Counted from the first letter of the stretch, positions 55,570 to 63,884 are shown. The stretch is DNA of 64,000 nucleotides from Candidatus Uhrbacteria bacterium (GCA_021413945.1 JAIOPK010000015.1:62001-126000); one strand, 5' to 3'. Numbers and translations are program-made. Notes: generated from the sequence alone by a model not told the origin.

Positions 55570-57091
55570 CTCGGAAGACGGGCGCGAGGTATCGGTCGAT
55601 GGGGACATAGTCGTCGGTGAGAACGGGAGTGTTGGGATGACTTGAGAGGAACTCTTCCACGATGGCAGGGTCGAGGAGTTTGGATGAAGCCTCGATGACC
55701 TTATCGTCGGATTCCAATCGATCAAACGAGGGCGGACGCGTCGCGAGCCAGCGCTCTTTATCAAGCGGCTCATCGGAAGCGATGAGGACGATCGTGTTAC
55801 GACCGGGTTCGAGCGTATCGGCAAGAGGCGCGACCTCTACGTATTTCCAAACTTGGCGCAGGGTGCGCGTCATCGATGTAAGGAAGTTACCATAGCTGCT
55901 GTCGTCGATGAGATTGAGGGCGTACATGCCGTCGGGCTTCATGCGCGACTTGAGAAGTTGGTGAAATTCGAGCGTGGTCAAATGCACGGGAACGCCAAAG
56001 TCGTTGAAGGCATCGCCAAAAACGAGGTCGTAGGGCTCGTCGACATTGCGCATGAGGTGGCGACGGGCATCGCCTGGGGCCATGACGATTTTGGTCGAGG
56101 TCGAAAGCTCCATGAAGCGGTGATTTGCCTCGATCACGGCAGGATCGATTTCGGAAACCGTCGAGGTCGCGGACGGATAATAGGATTCGAGATAGCGCGG
56201 CAAGACAAAACCACCGCCGCCGATGAAGTAGGCGTGGAATGAATCAAGTTTCGAGTAGCGAGTAGCGATCAACCTTGCGTACACCTGTTCGTACCCATAG
56301 CCGAGGTCGGCGGGATCGCGGGGTGAGACGTAGGAATGGACCAAGTGGTCGAGCTTGAGGGTGAAGCGCGGCGCCTCTTCCGTGCCAGCAGCTAAAATAC
56401 GGATGCAGTAGTAATTGCTTTCCTGTTTGCAGAGACCGGGCAGGAGCAAGTTGCTAATCACGACGACGCCGAGGAATCCGGCGATGCGATAATTCAGGAC
56501 TCTCTCCCCTACTCCGATGTAGACTCCGAGCCCGAGGAGCGCGATGGCAACCGCCGACATCAAGTATTGCGTACCGAGCGCGGAAATCAGAACGTAACCT
56601 CCAAGACCGACGCCGAGGAGACTACCAATCGCTCCGGCAGCCGATAGTTTGCCGACAATCGATCCGGAATGACCTAGGTTATCGACGGCGAGCTTGGCGA
56701 GCTGTGGGCCGACCATCGACAAGAAAAAAGCGACAGGAGTAAAGACGACAATCGCAAGCATGATGGAACGGAAGGCGAGGTCCATCGGATACGTCGAGAG
56801 TCGTGCCGAGAAAAAAGCGAGGGCAAAATTGGCGGCAAGCGCGGCGGAACCGGCCATGAGAAAGGTTTGCGCGAGCGCTCGGCGGCCCGACTTGCGATCC
56901 GCAAGCGCGCCTCCCGCCGCTTGTCCAAAGGTGAGTCCGATCAGCGTCGCGCCGATCACGCTCGTCCAGGTGAATACCGATGTGCCGAGAAACGGGGCAA
57001 GCGCTCGGCCGGACAGGACCTGAATCAACATCAAGCAAAAACTGGCAAAGCCGTTCAAGATCCAAATCGGTGGAAGACGGAGCGATTTCAT
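55559..57091 (-). CDS. Spermidine-synthase-like protein with N-terminal transporter-like membrane domain
   Basis: A 510-residue protein. About residues 1-230 form six to seven membrane helices of an MFS-like unit (QVLSGRALAPFLGTSVFTWTSVIGATLIG). The C-terminal part (about 235-510) is a spermidine-synthase-like Rossmann domain with FHAYFIGGGGFVLPRYLESYY (motif I), TVSEIDPAVIEANHRF, APGDARRHL and YDLVFGDAFNDFGVP. Such fusions are common in bacteria, and their polyamine activity is not proven. The upstream gene at 57088 encodes another six-helix unit of the same kind and overlaps its start (ATGA), so the two together may make a 12-helix unit. Confidence 0.82.
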   Translation of the reverse strand: MKSLRLPPIWILNGFASFCLMLIQVLSGRALAPFLGTSVFTWTSVIGATLIGLTFGQAAGGALADRKSGRRALAQTFLMAGSAALAANFALAFFSARLSTYPMDLAFRSIMLAIVVFTPVAFFLSMVGPQLAKLAVDNLGHSGSIVGKLSAAGAIGSLLGVGLGGYVLISALGTQYLMSAVAIALLGLGVYIGVGERVLNYRIAGFLGVVVISNLLLPGLCKQESNYYCIRILAAGTEEAPRFTLKLDHLVHSYVSPRDPADLGYGYEQVYARLIATRYSKLDSFHAYFIGGGGFVLPRYLESYYPSATSTVSEIDPAVIEANHRFMELSTSTKIVMAPGDARRHLMRNVDEPYDLVFGDAFNDFGVPVHLTTLEFHQLLKSRMKPDGMYALNLIDDSSYGNFLTSMTRTLRQVWKYVEVAPLADTLEPGRNTIVLIASDEPLDKERWLATRPPSFDRLESDDKVIEASSKLLDPAIVEEFLSSHPNTPVLTDDYVPIDRYLAPVFRDAY

Positions 57092-57705
57092 ACGCGACGG
57101 ATGCGTAACAAATAGAGACAGCCGAGAATGGCGAGCGAGATCGCGAGAGCAAACCAAACCATGCGTGTCGAAAGGTATGCTTGGAAAACGAAACCGGTCA
57201 GATACGTTCCGAGAATACTGCCGGCTGAATTCCACGCGCCGAGCATTCCGTACACGCGGCCGGTGTGCTCAAGCGAGTCTAGGCCGACGCGGACGGCAAC
57301 GGGCGTGATCGAGGCGGAGAGGGCGGCCGGCGGAAAAAAGACGAGAACGCCGAATGTAAGTGCGAGCAAGGGCAGAGGCAAGGTCGATGCCGAGATCATC
57401 GGACCGATGGCAAAGGCGACGGCGTAGGAGGCGGCGGCGAGGAGACCGCTCAAGACGAGCAAGACGCCGAGAAGCCGCGCATGGTGAAAACGATCGGCGA
57501 GAGAACCTCCAAGCCGGGAGCCGACGACGATCCCAAGGAGCACGGAGGCGATGACGGCGGTCCATGTCTGCAAGGACGAGCCGAGGAAGGGCGAGACGAG
57601 TCTCGCAGCCATGATCTCAAAAGCCATCATGGTAAATCCGCCTAGAAACACAAACGCCCCGAGGACAATCGGGGAGTTTGGGGCAAAACGGGTGTCAGTG
57701 GCCAT
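57088..57705 (-). CDS. Six-helix transporter-like half protein (fused-MFS/spermidine synthase type)
   Basis: A 205-residue protein with about six helices and the phrases SPFLGSSLQTWTAVIASVLLGIVVGSRLGGSLADR and LTFGVLVFFPPAALSASITPVAVRV. These closely match the membrane region of the next gene product (APFLGTSVFTWTSVIGATLIGLTFGQ..., FTPVAFFLSMVGPQLAKLAV), so they are likely two halves of one family. The stop overlaps the next start (ATGA). A TAGACT box ends 7 bases before ATG 57705, so the transcript may be leaderless and start within rpmG. Confidence 0.8.
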   Translation of the reverse strand: MATDTRFAPNSPIVLGAFVFLGGFTMMAFEIMAARLVSPFLGSSLQTWTAVIASVLLGIVVGSRLGGSLADRFHHARLLGVLLVLSGLLAAASYAVAFAIGPMISASTLPLPLLALTFGVLVFFPPAALSASITPVAVRVGLDSLEHTGRVYGMLGAWNSAGSILGTYLTGFVFQAYLSTRMVWFALAISLAILGCLYLLRIRRV

Positions 57706-57712
57706 GTGCCAC

Positions 57713-57718
57713 AGTCTA
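57713..57718 (-). promoter_or_regulatory. -10 box for leaderless transcript of the 57088 gene
   Basis: TAGACT on the minus strand ends 7 bases before ATG 57705. It lies just outside the rpmG stop. No clear -35 is seen. Confidence 0.4.
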
Positions 57719-57720
57719 CC

Positions 57721-57876
57721 TTATTTGGTCTCCTTGTGAGGAGAGCGCGCTTTGCAGGTTTTACAAAACTTGGCGATCTCAAGGCGGGCCTTGATCGTCT
57801 TTTTGTTCTTCTTGGAGTGGTAGTTTACCTTTCGGCACTGTGTACACTCCAATTTGATGAGATTGTCTTGAGACAT
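57721..57876 (-). CDS. rpmG: Ribosomal protein bL33
   Basis: A 51-residue protein starting at ATG 57876, just below the usual length cutoff. It reads IKLECTQCRKVNYHSKKNKK and has two CxxC zinc-ribbon pairs (residues 11 and 14, and 38 and 41). It is the small bL33 of the 50S subunit. It lies 13 bases after tRNA-Thr, an arrangement typical for rpmG. No secE or nusG follows. Confidence 0.95.
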   Translation of the reverse strand: MSQDNLIKLECTQCRKVNYHSKKNKKTIKARLEIAKFCKTCKARSPHKETK

Positions 57877-57889
57877 ATAGAAATTTTTG

Positions 57890-57965
57890 TGGAGCCGCCT
57901 CGCGGATTTGAACCGCGGACCTTCACTTTACAAAAGTGTTGCTCTACCAGCTGAGCTAAGGCGGC
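57890..57965 (-). tRNA. tRNA-Thr (TGT)
   Basis: A 76-base cloverleaf on the minus strand with encoded CCA. Acceptor GCCGCCT pairs with AGGCGGC, D stem GCTC/GAGC, anticodon loop TTTGTAA (anticodon TGT, Thr), T arm CGCGG/CCGCG with TTCAAAT. The top pair of the anticodon stem is a mismatch. Confidence 0.93.
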
Positions 57966-57993
57966 GCGGGATGAGGTGGAACGAACGGGCAGG

Positions 57994-58022
57994 ATCATGC
58001 CATGTTCCGCTAAAAAAGACAA
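57994..58022 (-). promoter_or_regulatory. tRNA-Thr/rpmG promoter candidate
   Basis: On the minus strand, TTGTCT (58017-58022), a 17-base spacer, and CATGAT (57994-57999). The start would lie about 20 bases before the tRNA. Confidence 0.45.
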
Positions 58023-58047
58023 GACCCCCCAATGCCTGAAATGTAGA

Positions 58048-58082
58048 CGCCCCCGGCCTGCCAAGTTGGCGGCGCGGGGGCG
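58048..58082 (-). terminator. GC-rich hairpin terminator of the 58115 gene
   Basis: CGCCCCCG (58048-58055) pairs with CGGGGGCG (58075-58082), with an inner GCCAA/TTGGC stem. It is 30 bases after the stop of the 58115 gene and has a weak U-run, like the other GC-rich genes. Confidence 0.65.
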
Positions 58083-58114
58083 AGAAAGAGAGCGGAATGG
58101 GTCGGCCTGTAGGC

Positions 58115-58660
58115 TCAACCCGTGAGGACGAGCAGGCGGCCGCCGTTCTGCGAGACGCCGAGAGGGAGAAAGCCCTCGTAAGCGAGGTCGAGAAAAGCCT
58201 TGAGACGACCGGCCTCGGCGCTGTGCTCCAACGAGGACAGCACGGTGACGTAGAAGAGGAGGATGCGGATGTTCTCCATGAGCTGGCTCCTGACGGTGAT
58301 CGTCGAGGGCTCGTGGAAGAGACGCTCCCAGAAACTGATCGACAGCGACCCTGGGTAAAGCGAGTTCAGGTGGGCGCGCATCAAGTAGCCGTCGATGCCG
58401 GACCCCTCCACGAGGCTGAAGCAACGCTCGCGGACGATCGTGTCGATCCCCTTCCAGGAGAACTTGTTGAGATCCCCGACAGTCTCTCGGCCGACCATGG
58501 TCACGCCCGTCGCTTCCGAGAAGGCTCGGGCCTCCTCGCAACGCATCACGAGATCATCCGTTTGATCCGGACGACACAGGTGCGGCGACCAGGAATGCCA
58601 CTTGGCGATGAACTCGGGGATCGAGGGCAGCTGCCGGCTGCCGGCCTGTAAGGATTCCAT
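58115..58660 (-). CDS. Hypothetical protein, 181 aa, GC-rich class
   Basis: ATG 58660 is preceded by AAAGGAG about 7 bases upstream. The soluble 181-residue product has a mixed fold, with phrases IPEFIAKWHSWSPHL, MRCEEARAFSEATGVTMVG and RIWL-like helices in the second half (RLKAFLDLAYEGFLPLG). No membrane segment is present. I recognise no family. The codons end mostly in G or C, and a GC-rich terminator follows. A -35-like TTGACA (58700-58705) has no good -10, so the promoter is not certain. Confidence 0.72.
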   Translation of the reverse strand: MESLQAGSRQLPSIPEFIAKWHSWSPHLCRPDQTDDLVMRCEEARAFSEATGVTMVGRETVGDLNKFSWKGIDTIVRERCFSLVEGSGIDGYLMRAHLNSLYPGSLSISFWERLFHEPSTITVRSQLMENIRILLFYVTVLSSLEHSAEAGRLKAFLDLAYEGFLPLGVSQNGGRLLVLTG

Positions 58661-58824
58661 GGAGCACTCCTTTCTCGTCACGTGAAATGTTCCGCTTCCT
58701 GTCAAAAGAGCAGGACATCATGGTTCTACAAAAAAGCGAGATTGTCCAGACTCCCAATTTCTCAAAATGTGGGTAACCGGAACAAGCTGGACGGAATGAG
58801 CCAATACGTAGATGATAACTTCAT

Positions 58825-59169
58825 ATGGAATCACAACATACCGAGCCGGTAAAAACGCACGGGTTCTTCAAAACGTTTCTCATCGCGGTCTTGGCCTGCA
58901 TCGTTGTCCTCGCACTCGTGATTGGCGGATTCATCGCCTACCTCGTGTATGCAAATCCGAAGATTCTTCAAGGCGATCCAACGGCGTTGCTTAAAACAAA
59001 AGTCCTCCTAGAATCGGCCGGAGTGAAGACACCGACCATGCCGACCACGGTCACATCGCAACAAGAAGCATGCGCCGTCGCAAAACTTGGACAGGCTCGC
59101 GTGAATGAAATCAAGGCAGGCGCATCCATCAGCGCCTCCGATATCGCGGCAGCTGGGAGCTGTTTTTAA
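58825..59169 (+). CDS. Small single-pass membrane protein, 114 aa
   Basis: A 114-residue protein with a short N-terminus, one helix (about 16-42, FKTFLIAVLACIVVLALVIGGFIAYLVY) and an extracytoplasmic tail with two Cys (ACAVAKLGQARVNEIKAGASISASDIAAAGSCF in overview) that may form a disulfide. It is followed after 7 bases by the DUF4230 gene, so the two are probably one operon. No Shine-Dalgarno sequence is obvious; a GATAAC box lies 5 bases upstream. Function unknown. Confidence 0.72.
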   Translation: MESQHTEPVKTHGFFKTFLIAVLACIVVLALVIGGFIAYLVYANPKILQGDPTALLKTKVLLESAGVKTPTMPTTVTSQQEACAVAKLGQARVNEIKAGASISASDIAAAGSCF

Positions 59170-59176
59170 ACGCTCT

Positions 59177-59770
59177 ATGCAACGAATGCTTTGGGCGGTG
59201 GTCGGAATCCTTGTCGCCTTGCTTGGAGGCATTCTCCTTGGACGATTTGCGTTCTCCCCGAGCGGCGGGATGCAGACCGTCGTGAATAGCCAAGCGATTT
59301 TGACAGCACTGCGCGATCAAGGTTTTTTGGTCACGCAAACATACGTCTTTGATCAGCCAGTCACGATCAAGAAAACGACAGGGAGTGCGTTCAAAGACTT
59401 TTTTGTCGGCCAGACGATCGAGGCGCGCGGGAGTATGGAGGCGAACCTCGGAATCGACCTTGCGAAACTTTCCGAGAGCGATGTACGAGTCGAAGGAAAC
59501 AAGGTAACGATTCTTGCGAGCGGTCCGAATGTCTTCAATACGCGTTTGATCGGGCCGATCGAGGTACGTAACTCGCAGGGCATCTTGAAGCGCCTCCTCG
59601 AACCGGATGACGGCTACAACCAGGCACTGGCCGAACTCGAACGCGCGGCAAATGAGGCGGCGACGAGACCGGAGATTACGGCACGAGCCAAAACATCGTC
59701 GGAAACGGAACTTGGAAGACTGGTGCGGTTGATTGCGAGGAATGCGGAAGTGACGGTTGAATGGAAATAA
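59177..59770 (+). CDS. DUF4230 membrane-anchored protein
   Basis: A 197-residue protein with one N-terminal helix (about 3-22, MLWAVVGILVALLGGILLGRF). The DUF4230 domain (about 35-195) is shown by the pattern QTYVFDQPVTIKKT, FVGQTIEARGSMEANLGIDLAKL, ILASGPNVFNTRLIGPIEV and the helical ALAELERAANEAATRPE tail. The family is extracytoplasmic and of unknown function. The start ATG 59177 lies 7 bases after the preceding gene. Confidence 0.85.
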   Translation: MQRMLWAVVGILVALLGGILLGRFAFSPSGGMQTVVNSQAILTALRDQGFLVTQTYVFDQPVTIKKTTGSAFKDFFVGQTIEARGSMEANLGIDLAKLSESDVRVEGNKVTILASGPNVFNTRLIGPIEVRNSQGILKRLLEPDDGYNQALAELERAANEAATRPEITARAKTSSETELGRLVRLIARNAEVTVEWK

Positions 59771-59810
59771 AAAAACATCAGGAGGCCTAGTTGGCCTCCT
59801 GATGTTTTTC
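59771..59810 (+). terminator. Intrinsic terminator, bidirectional
   Basis: AACATCAGGAGGCC with GGCCTCCTGATGTT forms a 14-base-pair stem, with T-runs on both strands. The end of the convergent 59787 gene lies inside it. Confidence 0.85.
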
Positions 59811-61274
59811 CGCGTGCATCGCTTTTGTGAATTGTCCGATCGGGAAGACTTCCGAACTCGTCACGCCGGGGCGCCCATTGTCGGCGACATACTTCAATCG
59901 AGCGACAAACTTGGCCATTTGAACTTTTGCTTCCCGCAAATCATCGAACATCATTTTGTAGGTTTGCTCGATCACTTCCTTTTGCGGACCATCGTTCAGA
60001 ATCGCCTCGTATAATGTCTTCATCTGTTCCTGGTCTTTGCGTGAGAGCCGCAATTCCTGCTGTGCGTTCATGATCTCGAGCGGGATACTGCGCAATTGCC
60101 GCATCCCTTCCGTCGGATCGCTCTTCTGTTTTACGCGCTTGCCTTCCGTGACGACCGTTTCTTCCCTCCCGTGTCGGATTTTGAGGTCTCGAGCGCGTCC
60201 GGAATGGAGGCCGTTGTCGATGCCTGTGACTTTTCCGCTTACCGGATCGATGAACATGTTTTCAAAATGCCGATCCTGCGATCCCATCACCCAATCAAGC
60301 GTGGCGAGCCGGGCCATGGACTCTTGCGGCTGCGGTAATCGGCCGTCTTTCTCAAGCGCCGCCAGTTCTTCCGGCGTGTACTCGATTCCGATAATCTTGT
60401 GCCATTCCGATGGCGGCTGTTCCTGAAAGGCGTCAAATTCTTTTGCCGTTAAAAACCGCGAAGGATTTTCACTGTCGATAGACGACACGCCTTCCTGAAC
60501 CGATGCCAAGTCTTTTACAATCTTGGTCCCCTGCTCCTCATCCATCACCATGCGGTCGATCTCGCGTGCGGCGGTCGGGGGGATCACGTCAAAGCCGCAG
60601 AGCATGTCCACGCGGCTCATCGCGACCTCGCGGGCGATGAAACCTTCCGGCGGAATATCGATACGGGGACCAAAGCGGTCGACTCGAAGCGAAGCTTTAT
60701 ATTTCTCGAACTCTTCCGACGGAATGCCGTAGGCTTTGGCCATTTGTACGGCATATTCCTGAATAAACTCTTCCGATGACCATTGCTCCGCAATCATTTT
60801 CTGCGTCGGATCGACTTCCGACGATTCATCGCGAAAGTATTTCTCATCGGACGCGGAATAAATGAGGTTCGTGCCGTCCTTATCGAAATAAGCCTCGCCC
60901 GATTTCTGCTTCATGAATCCGACAACCTCGCCGCCCCCTTCACGTTCAAACTTCATGCGCAAAATTGCATTGATTCCGGCATCGCCAAGACGCTTGCGCT
61001 CTTTCTGCTTGCCGGTTGCGAGCGATTCCAATACCTCGATCTGTTCAATGTGTTTGGAGATGTCGCCCGTTTCCGCGCCGATTTTTCTAAAGATGACTTC
61101 ATCGACGGCGCGGATGCGCTCGAGCATGGTTTTGCGGCTCTTTTTCTCGCGCGCTTCCGCCGGAGTCACGGCCGCAATCATCATTTCCTGAGACGGCTCA
61201 AATGAGACGGGTTTTTCCGCCTTTGGTTTCTCGCGGCCGGGTGCAGGTTGATTACTGGGTAGATCAAAGGGCAT
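59787..61274 (-). CDS. Divergent kinase-like protein with DRHxxN motif, unknown
   Basis: A 495-residue soluble protein. About residues 1-190 are charged and helical (EQIEVLESLATGKQKERKRLG). A glycine-rich REGGGEVVGFMKQKSG (about 107-122) could be the nucleotide loop. Around residues 333-353 it has DWVMGSQDRHFENMF and then GKVTGIDNGL, which fits the catalytic D-R-H-x-x-N and metal-binding D-N-G of HipA- or PI3/4-kinase-like folds, as does REVAMSRVDMLCGFDVIPPTAAREI near 218-242. The substrate is unknown. The C-terminal stretch is coiled (QELRLSRKDQEQMKTLYEAIL). The partner gene at 61278 lies 4 bases upstream. Confidence 0.6.
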   Translation of the reverse strand: MPFDLPSNQPAPGREKPKAEKPVSFEPSQEMMIAAVTPAEAREKKSRKTMLERIRAVDEVIFRKIGAETGDISKHIEQIEVLESLATGKQKERKRLGDAGINAILRMKFEREGGGEVVGFMKQKSGEAYFDKDGTNLIYSASDEKYFRDESSEVDPTQKMIAEQWSSEEFIQEYAVQMAKAYGIPSEEFEKYKASLRVDRFGPRIDIPPEGFIAREVAMSRVDMLCGFDVIPPTAAREIDRMVMDEEQGTKIVKDLASVQEGVSSIDSENPSRFLTAKEFDAFQEQPPSEWHKIIGIEYTPEELAALEKDGRLPQPQESMARLATLDWVMGSQDRHFENMFIDPVSGKVTGIDNGLHSGRARDLKIRHGREETVVTEGKRVKQKSDPTEGMRQLRSIPLEIMNAQQELRLSRKDQEQMKTLYEAILNDGPQKEVIEQTYKMMFDDLREAKVQMAKFVARLKYVADNGRPGVTSSEVFPIGQFTKAMHAEKHQEAN

Positions 61275-61277
61275 AGA

Positions 61278-61583
61278 CTATTCGTCTTTGGGCTCGGGAC
61301 TCGTCGCACAAAACCAATGACGGCCGGAATGCTTCATCAATAATTTGATAAAACGCTCTCCCTCACTCGGAAAAACTCTCGCATTTCCGATTTCATCTTT
61401 CACGCCAAGCGCCTCGAGCGTTTTTCTGAATTCCTCGGGCAACGCGCTCAAATCGGCGCTGCCATCGGCCATCACGGAAATGGGCGCCGGTTCGCTCGTC
61501 ATGTTTCCTTGGCCGTCGAGTAGTCGGATATGAATGATCAAGAACGGATTCTTTGGTTTGGGCATGCTTTCCATGTCTCCCAT
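61278..61583 (-). CDS. Hypothetical protein, 101 aa
   Basis: A 101-residue soluble protein encoded 4 bases before the kinase-like gene, which it probably accompanies. Its phrases include KNPFLIIHIRLLDGQGNMTSEP and FPSEGERFIKLLMKHSGRHWFCA. Two in-frame ATGs follow the first (61574 and 61565); I keep 61583 because an AAAGGA lies 4 bases upstream. No family recognised. Confidence 0.6.
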   Translation of the reverse strand: MGDMESMPKPKNPFLIIHIRLLDGQGNMTSEPAPISVMADGSADLSALPEEFRKTLEALGVKDEIGNARVFPSEGERFIKLLMKHSGRHWFCATSPEPKDE

Positions 61584-61632
61584 TTTATCCTTTTCCTTTC
61601 CTCTCGGCTACTGCTCTAGTAGGATCACGTTC

Positions 61633-62820
61633 ATGTCGGACTTCTCCCTGTCCCCCGATCAAGCCCAAGCTTTGGAACGCTTGCTCGGCTGGATCAAGAA
61701 CCCCATCGGCCCGGCCATCACCCTTGGAGGCTATGCCGGAACCGGTAAAACGACCGTGGCGGCCGCTTTGAGGGCTGTTTTGGCCAATAAGAATGCCGAG
61801 CATAAAATCGCGTTCTGCGCCTTTACGGGCAAGGCGAGCCAGGTGCTACGGAACACGCTTGAGCTACACGGCGCGATCCGCGAGGGCGATACCTGCGGGA
61901 CCATCCACTCGCTGCTCTACTCCCCGATGGTCGACAAGAAAGGCAACATCACGGGATGGCAAAGAACAAAAGAAGTCGAGGCGGATTTGATTGTGGTCGA
62001 TGAGGCGTCGATGGTGAATCAACGCCTGTGGCTCGATCTTCTTGGAACAGGTCGTCCGGTGATTGCGATTGGCGATCATGGTCAGCTGCCACCGATTGAA
62101 GGCAGTTTTAATTTAATGGAGAAGCCGGATCTGACGTTGGAGCGCGTGCATCGACAGGCCGAGGGCAATCCGATCATTCAACTCGCGCATGAAGTCAGGT
62201 ACACGGGGAAAATTGATGCGGGGTCGTATGGAAAAGGTGTTCACAAATACTCGTGGGCGACGGATGAGCCGAGTGATATTCAGACGGTGATCGACGAATT
62301 GATGGATGAACCGCCTGATGATCGGCTTTTGCTTTGCGGGAGGAATAAGACGCGGATCGAACTTAATCGAACCATTCGAAGGAAGCTGGGACGGGAGTCG
62401 GATGAGCCGGAGGCGGGAGATCGCGTCGTGTGTTTGAAGAATGAGTACAATCAAACACAGCCGATTTACAACGGGATGACGGGATACGTGGAATCGTGCG
62501 AACCCGAGGGCGCGCATTGGTATCGGATGAGCATTGATTTTGCCGATGACGGACGACGCTTTGACGGACTTGTCTCTAAGCACGGATTTATGGCAGAAAA
62601 AGGCGGAGAGACGGTTGAGGGATTGAGCCCAAAAGAGATCGGAAGCCGATTCGATTTTGGCTACGCGCTCACGGTGCACAAAGCACAGGGCTCGCAGGCG
62701 CGTCGCGTCGTATTATTTGAAGAACGCTTCCAAAAAATGGACGATGAACAATGGAAGCGATGGCTGTATACGGCGATTACGAGGGCGAGGGAGGAATTGA
62801 TTGTGATTGGGAACGACTAG
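61633..62820 (+). CDS. RecD2/Pif1-like superfamily 1B helicase
   Basis: A 395-residue ATPase. Walker A GGYAGTGKTTVAAAL (about 35-49), motif II IVVDEASMVNQRLW, motif III AIGDHGQLPPIEG and the C-terminal UvrD_C_2 part LTVHKAQGSQARRVVLFEE with YTAITRAREELIV are clear. It is much shorter than RecD2 (about 700 residues), so the N-terminal regions are missing, as in small Pif1-like forms. It would move 5' to 3' on DNA and is distinct from the UvrD-type protein at 41939. ATG 61633 is preferred over an upstream start in the 61278 gene's antisense region. Confidence 0.87.
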   Translation: MSDFSLSPDQAQALERLLGWIKNPIGPAITLGGYAGTGKTTVAAALRAVLANKNAEHKIAFCAFTGKASQVLRNTLELHGAIREGDTCGTIHSLLYSPMVDKKGNITGWQRTKEVEADLIVVDEASMVNQRLWLDLLGTGRPVIAIGDHGQLPPIEGSFNLMEKPDLTLERVHRQAEGNPIIQLAHEVRYTGKIDAGSYGKGVHKYSWATDEPSDIQTVIDELMDEPPDDRLLLCGRNKTRIELNRTIRRKLGRESDEPEAGDRVVCLKNEYNQTQPIYNGMTGYVESCEPEGAHWYRMSIDFADDGRRFDGLVSKHGFMAEKGGETVEGLSPKEIGSRFDFGYALTVHKAQGSQARRVVLFEERFQKMDDEQWKRWLYTAITRAREELIVIGND

Positions 62821-63234
62821 TTACTTTTTCGCGAGATCAATCGATGTCGAGTTGATGCAGAAACGCTTTCCGCCGTGTTCGGATGGTCCGTCGTCGAAAA
62901 TGTGGCCGAGGTGGGAACCGCAGCGGGCGCAGGTGACCTCGATGCGCTGCATGCCGAGGGTTGAATCGTCGTGGAATTTCACGCGATCGCCGCCGGCGGC
63001 TGCAAAGAAGGCGGGCCAACCGCAACCGGAATCGTATTTGGCTTTTGAGTCGAACAATTCGGCTCCGCAAGCGGCGCAGCTATACATGCCGTCGCCAAAT
63101 TCATGATCGTATTTGTTGGCAAAGGCACGGTCCGTCCCTTTTTCTCGGAGCACGCGGTACTCCTCTGGCGTCAGGATTTTCTTCCATTCCTCTTCTGTCT
63201 TTGGAAGATCTTTGTCGTCTTTAATGACCGGCAT
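62821..63234 (-). CDS. msrB: Peptide-methionine (R)-S-oxide reductase
   Basis: A 137-residue enzyme. The catalytic Cys is in KRFCINSTSIDL, the zinc site is made of two CxxC pairs (SCAACGAELF and TCARCGSHLG), and DDGPSEHGGKRFCIN is diagnostic. It reduces methionine-R-sulfoxide in proteins. The motif GCGWPAFFAAAGGDRV differs from the usual GWPSF only in the last residues. Its start follows the stop of the Gmad2 lipoprotein by one base (TAA-T-ATG) and the stop lies next to the convergent helicase stop. Confidence 0.95.
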   Translation of the reverse strand: MPVIKDDKDLPKTEEEWKKILTPEEYRVLREKGTDRAFANKYDHEFGDGMYSCAACGAELFDSKAKYDSGCGWPAFFAAAGGDRVKFHDDSTLGMQRIEVTCARCGSHLGHIFDDGPSEHGGKRFCINSTSIDLAKK

Positions 63235-63235
63235 A

Positions 63236-63742
63236 TTAGAACGTGACGGGGATCTCGAATGAGTCGGAATTTTCTTCCAAACCGGATGGATTGTCATTCA
63301 TCATGACAATCGTGCCGCGGCTGCCGGCGGGTTGATCTGGAAATGCAAACTGGACTTCAAAGGGAACCCAATCTTCCGTCATCCAGTCGGAGGACGCTTG
63401 AGCCGGACCGAGGCCAATCATGCGGCCCGCAGAATCACGGAGCTCGACCGGGAATACGGCCTCAAAATACCAGAGGCGCGCCTCGCCAAAAATTTGTAGC
63501 GGACTCTGTATGGTTTTTCCGTCGGAGCTCGAGATGGAGAGATTGCGCAGACTATCGGTTTTGCCTTTTTTGGTCGTGACCGATGGGATATCGATGCGCG
63601 TCGAGAGCTGGGTACCGCCGGACGCGGCACCGCCTTGTGCTGGTGGCTGAGTCGGAGGTTTTGCTAGAGGAGTTGACCAACAGCCGGCGCCGAGGAGGGC
63701 GGCGACGCTGAATGCGGCGAGGAAGCGGAAGGAGGATTTCAT
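63236..63742 (-). CDS. Gmad2-domain lipoprotein
   Basis: A 168-residue lipoprotein (signal and lipobox LLGAGC, about residues 16-21). A Pro/Gly-rich linker leads to a Gmad2-type immunoglobulin-like domain (about 75-166) with IQSPLQIFGEARLWYFEAVFPVELRD and GTIVMMNDNPSGLEENSDSFEIPV. The Gmad2 domain is shared with the 38212 protein. It is encoded before msrB and coupled to it, so an extracytoplasmic role in protecting proteins from oxidation is possible but not shown. Confidence 0.85.
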   Translation of the reverse strand: MKSSFRFLAAFSVAALLGAGCWSTPLAKPPTQPPAQGGAASGGTQLSTRIDIPSVTTKKGKTDSLRNLSISSSDGKTIQSPLQIFGEARLWYFEAVFPVELRDSAGRMIGLGPAQASSDWMTEDWVPFEVQFAFPDQPAGSRGTIVMMNDNPSGLEENSDSFEIPVTF

Positions 63743-63765
63743 ATCACGACTATCTTGGCATAAAT

Positions 63766-63797
63766 GAAAACATCCCGCATTACTGCGGGATGTTTTC
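63766..63797 (-). terminator. Terminator of the tRNA cluster
   Basis: GAAAACATCCCGC pairs with GCGGGATGTTTTC (13 base pairs) around ATTACT. On the minus strand it follows tRNA-Tyr. Confidence 0.85.
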
Positions 63798-63798
63798 G

Positions 63799-63884
63799 TG
63801 GTGGGTGGGGAAGGATTCGAACCTTCGAAGGCGCAAGGCCAGCAGATTTACAGTCTGCCCCCGTTGACCGCTTGGGTACCCACC
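63799..63884 (-). tRNA. tRNA-Tyr (GTA)
   Basis: An 86-base class II tRNA. Acceptor GGTGGGT pairs with ACCCACC, anticodon stem GCAGA/TCTGC with loop CTGTAAA (anticodon GTA, Tyr), a long variable arm, and T arm with TTCGAAT. CCA is not encoded: the discriminator A is followed by CG. Confidence 0.93.

Noticed and set aside
58097-58651. A 184-residue frame on the plus strand opposite the 58115 gene
   Set aside because: The minus frame has a better start signal (AAAGGAG) and its own terminator; the plus frame has no ribosome-binding site.
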